From assembly GCA_947642555.1 (NCBI GenBank), contig CANRSX010000005.1, positions 124,001 through 188,000 on the forward strand: a DNA stretch of 64,000 nt, in the 5' to 3' direction. Shown piece after piece: positions 61,159 through 64,000 of this stretch. The notes under the pieces were generated by a model. That model worked only from the letters and a program-made list of their open reading frames with translations, was not told where the DNA came from and searched no databases. The DNA comes from an uncultured Roseburia sp. (lineage in GTDB: Bacteria > Bacillota > Clostridia > Lachnospirales > Lachnospiraceae). Each line of letters begins with the position of its first letter. Position 1 is the stretch's first letter. The position numbers were made by a program, and so were the translations under genes.

Positions 61159-62955
61159 CTATCCCTCCGTGATCTCCTGCACCAGCCTCTTTGCCAGCGC
61201 ATGCCAGTCCTCTGCCGGCGCGCTGCCCCCGACGCGGCGGATCACGCCGTCCCGCTCCCTCATGAGAGAGATCTGCATCTGCGCCGCGCAGGGTTCCTCC
61301 TCCGCCGCAGCGCTGTCTCCTCCTCCGGCACGCGATACGTCATTTGCCGTCACCTCTCCGGTACACGATGCGTCATTTGCCGTCATCTCTCCGGTACACG
61401 ATGCGTCATTTGCCGTGTCTCCTCTGCCGGCACAGAATGCGTCATCCGCGCTGCATCTGGCGTAGACGCCCACCGCCTCGTGACAGCCCGCGCCCAGCAT
61501 TTTCAGGATTTCCCGCTCCGCAGAGAGCTCCCGCGCGGCGCGCCTGTCCGTCACGGCGAAAAGATCCTGCCCGCCGCGTTTTCCCTCAACGGCGATAAAT
61601 GCCTGTCCGCCGGCCGGCGTCATGAACGCTGTGTCAAGATAAGTATATTCCAGTTCCCGGTCTGAAAGAAGTCCAAGGCGCGATAAACCCGCGGCCGCGA
61701 GAATGATCCCGTCATATTCTCCGTTTTTTAATTTCTCCAGACGGGTGGTGATATTCCCGCGCAGCGGCCGTATCAGCGCGTGCGGGTATCGCTCCAGAAA
61801 CTGTGCCCGGCGGCGCAGGCTTCCGGTTCCGATCACGGCGGCGTCCGATTCGCGAATCGTCCTGCCCGCCTTTGTGACAAGCACGTCCCGGACATCCGCA
61901 CGCGGCAGCACACAGACAATGTCAAGGCCGTCGGAAAGCTCAGACGGCATATCCTTTGCGGAATGTACGGCGTAATCGATGACGCCGTTCTGGATCGCCT
62001 CCTCAAACTCCGTCACAAACACCGCTTTGCCGCCGAATTCCGACAGCGGCTTGTTCTGGATCTTATCCCCGGTCGTTTTAATTACAACTGTCTCGCAGAT
62101 GATATCCGGGTACGCATCCTTAAGACGCTGCACAAACAGCTCTGTCTGGGCGAGCGCCAGCCGGCTTCCTCTCGTGCCGATGCGGATCCGCGCCGGCACA
62201 CGGACCGCCCTTTCTTCCGCCGCTTTTTCTTCCGGCGCCGCTTCCTCTCCCGCTTTGCCGCCGGTTTTTGCAGACTCTGCGGCTATCATATCGTCCACCT
62301 CCTGTCCGGTCAGCTCCTCTCCGCGAAGCGCCGCGTCCAGCATCCGTTCAAAAACGTTTTTTCTCGCTGCGGCGGACGTCACTTTTTCTTTCACATAGTC
62401 CCGCCAGCCGCCCATTGCTGCCGCGACATGGCCGTACCCCGCAAAACGCTCTCCGGATACCCGGCCTTCCTTCGTCTTCCCAAAAGCTTCGCCGCCCCCT
62501 GACAGCAGTCCGTCGAGAAGCTGTCTGCGCAGTCTGGCGGCCAGCGCCGGGCTCGTCCCCCCGGTAGACGCCGAGACGACCACCTCCCCGTCCTTTGCGA
62601 CCGCCGGGAAAAAGAAGGTGCACAGCTCCTTTTCGTCCACCACGTTGACCGGGATCCGCCGCGATCTGCACCACTCCGAGACCGCGCGGTTGACCGGCTG
62701 GTCGTCTGTGGCTGCCACTACAAGCGCAATGCCGGCAGAGGCCGGGTCTTCCCCGGTCCCTGCCGGCCGCTTCTCCCAGATCAGCTGCCCGGCCTGCTCC
62801 AGCTCCGTCAGTCCCGCGGTAAGCTTTGGCGAGACCACCGTAACCGCCGCGCCGAATTCTATGAGCTGCCGTACTTTTCTCTCCGCGACATTCCCGCCGC
62901 CCACGACAACGCATTTTTGATCCGTCAGATCTACACACATCGGAAAATATGCCAT
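61159..62955 (-). CDS. hemC: Fused precorrin-2 dehydrogenase and hydroxymethylbilane synthase
   Basis: 598 residues. Residues 1-about 165 are Met8/SirC-like (NAD site VVVGGGNVAERKV at 16-28, VNVVDEKELCTFFFPAVA, STGGTSPALAARLR), oxidising precorrin-2 to sirohydrochlorin. Residues about 256-598 are HemC (IGTRGSRLALAQT, HSAKDMPSE, GTGSLRRRAQ, LRGNITTRLEKL), polymerising porphobilinogen. The dipyrromethane Cys491 is in GAGCHEAVGVYA. Residues about 501-555 hold an inserted tandem repeat (TANDASCTGE units). AGGGTG precedes the ATG. Followed by cobA-hemD with a one-base gap. Together they run from porphobilinogen to sirohydrochlorin. Confidence 0.9.
   Translation of the reverse strand: MAYFPMCVDLTDQKCVVVGGGNVAERKVRQLIEFGAAVTVVSPKLTAGLTELEQAGQLIWEKRPAGTGEDPASAGIALVVAATDDQPVNRAVSEWCRSRRIPVNVVDEKELCTFFFPAVAKDGEVVVSASTGGTSPALAARLRRQLLDGLLSGGGEAFGKTKEGRVSGERFAGYGHVAAAMGGWRDYVKEKVTSAAARKNVFERMLDAALRGEELTGQEVDDMIAAESAKTGGKAGEEAAPEEKAAEERAVRVPARIRIGTRGSRLALAQTELFVQRLKDAYPDIICETVVIKTTGDKIQNKPLSEFGGKAVFVTEFEEAIQNGVIDYAVHSAKDMPSELSDGLDIVCVLPRADVRDVLVTKAGRTIRESDAAVIGTGSLRRRAQFLERYPHALIRPLRGNITTRLEKLKNGEYDGIILAAAGLSRLGLLSDRELEYTYLDTAFMTPAGGQAFIAVEGKRGGQDLFAVTDRRAARELSAEREILKMLGAGCHEAVGVYARCSADDAFCAGRGDTANDASCTGEMTANDASCTGEVTANDVSRAGGGDSAAAEEEPCAAQMQISLMRERDGVIRRVGGSAPAEDWHALAKRLVQEITEG
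61338..61450 (-). repeat. 33-bp tandem repeat inside the hemC part
   Basis: CGTCATTTGCCGT begins at 61338, 61371 and 61404 with the same 33-base period; a degenerate fourth unit starts at 61440. Each encodes 11 residues, so the frame is kept. Confidence 0.9.
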
Positions 62956-62966
62956 CGCTTCACACC

Positions 62967-64000
62967 CTACACCGTCACATTAAACAGGTTTCTCAGCTGA
63001 TTGGCGATATCGTCGCTGGTCGCGTTTAACGCCGCGGCCTCATTGATATCCGACAGTGTGTTCAGCTCCCCGTTCGCATCGTTATAATTATACCCGATCG
63101 TGTAGACCGGCACCTGCATCCCCGCGACAATCGGCGTCACCCGGTCTAAGCTGTAGCCCTCGTTCTGCTCGCCGTCGGAGAGGACAAACAGCATGAGCTT
63201 CGCGTCCGGCACCTCCTTCGCCTTTTGGGCAAGCATGTCAAGCGCCACGAGAACCGCGTCATAGGTCGCCGTGCTGCCGCCATCCGTTAAATTTTTCACC
63301 TCTCCCGAGAAGTATGCCTTCTGCGTCGCGTCAAACTGCGCGATCGGCAGGTTGATCGTGACGTCGCTCGAATAGCTGACCAGCCCGACATAGTGCTCGG
63401 AACCGATGTAGGAGGAAGCGCTGACCAGCGACGACTTGAGCGAATTTAACGGTTCCCCGCTCATGGAGCCCGAGACATCCGCGACGAATACCGCGATGAT
63501 CGGCCTTCCGCCGTTTTTATTCTGCTTCCAGACCTTCTGCGCCGTCAGATAGCCGGTGCCGTCAAGCCCCGGATCCTGCGACACATAGTCGTCGTGGCGG
63601 TTAAAGCCTTTTTCCGTCGCGAGCTTCTGGCTGTCATCGCCAAGGCAGTACTCGACAAACAGCTTCGCCGCGTCCTTTTCCTCCTGGGTGCAGTAGTCAA
63701 ACGTGTAGACCGGATGGTCGTGGCGGATCCCCGCCGGGATATAGACGTAATTCGCCAGCTCCGGCGTGTTGATATACGCCTGCTCCTCCATCACCATCGC
63801 GTTGATCACGCCCTTCGCGGCCTGATTGCGGAGCACCGCCGTGGTATAAGCCACAGGCGGGGAGGATTTCTGATATTCTAACAGTTTTTCCTGGGCCGTG
63901 TCGGACAGCGGATTTTTCTCGTCAAACGCCTTTAACATGGCCGTCAAAATGTTTAAGCCCGTGCTCGAGGTATAGGGGTTGGTGTAGGCGAAAATCAGAT
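62967..64000 (-). CDS. Solute-binding-like protein with C-terminal VWA domain (partial, 5' end beyond window)
   Basis: The frame is open through the right edge, so the N-terminus is missing. The visible part begins ..FAYTNPYTSSTGLNIL, the end of a type II periplasmic-binding fold (INAMVMEEQAYIN, HPVYTFDYCTQEEKDAAKLF). It then has a von Willebrand factor A domain (about the last 190 residues) with a complete metal site: DVSGSMSG, TDGGST and SDGEQN. Such SBP-VWA proteins are found in Firmicutes and are probably exported; the function is not established. It stops 11 bases before the precorrin-2 dehydrogenase/HemC gene. Confidence 0.78.
   Translation of the reverse strand, partial: LIFAYTNPYTSSTGLNILTAMLKAFDEKNPLSDTAQEKLLEYQKSSPPVAYTTAVLRNQAAKGVINAMVMEEQAYINTPELANYVYIPAGIRHDHPVYTFDYCTQEEKDAAKLFVEYCLGDDSQKLATEKGFNRHDDYVSQDPGLDGTGYLTAQKVWKQNKNGGRPIIAVFVADVSGSMSGEPLNSLKSSLVSASSYIGSEHYVGLVSYSSDVTINLPIAQFDATQKAYFSGEVKNLTDGGSTATYDAVLVALDMLAQKAKEVPDAKLMLFVLSDGEQNEGYSLDRVTPIVAGMQVPVYTIGYNYNDANGELNTLSDINEAAALNATSDDIANQLRNLFNVTV

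Overview
The window looks like a chromosome segment of a spore-forming, anaerobic Clostridia species, most likely a gut Lachnospiraceae of the Enterocloster/Hungatella/Lachnoclostridium type. The grounds are the conserved Firmicutes order rpmF-yceD / plsX-acpP / rnc-smc-ftsY, strong Shine-Dalgarno sites on nearly every gene, a fairly GC-rich base composition, an exosporium collagen protein, Rpn-type nucleases, and many AraC regulators and sugar transport genes. Assignments come from reading the translated sequence. No database search was run.

Layout. Positions 1-3.9 kb: two sugar ABC permeases (minus strand, the first cut by the window edge), divergent from a membrane-bound AraC sensor-regulator. 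3.9-4.8 kb: a HEPN/MNT toxin-antitoxin pair with its own palindromic operator. 4.8-9.6 kb: hypB, a 936-residue iron-sulfur/FAD oxidoreductase and hypA, divergent from a FadR-type GntR regulator with a perfect palindromic operator. 9.6-14.3 kb: a probable sporulation locus with a Csp-like subtilase, a GT2 glycosyltransferase and a BclA-like collagen protein, the last two preceded by sigma-K-like elements. 14.3-20.6 kb: a sugar O-acetyltransferase and a 1877-residue fibro-slime/pilin-domain surface protein.

20.6-30.9 kb is accessory. A short formate/nitrite-type transporter and a DUF3592 protein share an identical 46-bp promoter-leader block. Two inverted Rpn nuclease paralogues bracket LysR/MATE and an AT-rich DUF1349-MFS-AraC module. 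Degraded genes follow (a RhuM remnant and a second fragment). 30.9-37.6 kb: a sugar catabolic operon (class II aldolase, fucose-isomerase-like protein, FGGY kinase, DUF4432 epimerase, and a decayed aldo/keto reductase at its head), next to a PocR-AraC regulator. 37.6-41 kb: an acyl-adenylating ligase and asparagine synthetase.

41-56 kb is mostly core: threonine dehydratase, ftsY, smc, rnc, acpP, plsX, rpmF, yceD, ackA, a MATE pump and tmcAL, with a yesL-nicotinamidase pair sitting between rpmF and plsX. 56-64 kb holds tetrapyrrole genes (hemB, a CobA-HemD fusion and a precorrin-2 dehydrogenase-HemC fusion) interleaved with GNAT, DUF3021-LytTR and hemerythrin genes. It ends in a VWA protein that runs off the right edge.

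The most unusual signals are: in-frame tandem repeats inserted into three conserved enzymes (FGGY kinase, TmcAL, HemC); a palindromic repeat family in the leaders of an AraC gene and of rnc; the duplicated 46-bp promoter cassette; the inverted Rpn copies around an island; and hypAB paired with a large oxidoreductase instead of a hydrogenase. No tRNA, rRNA or CRISPR array was seen.
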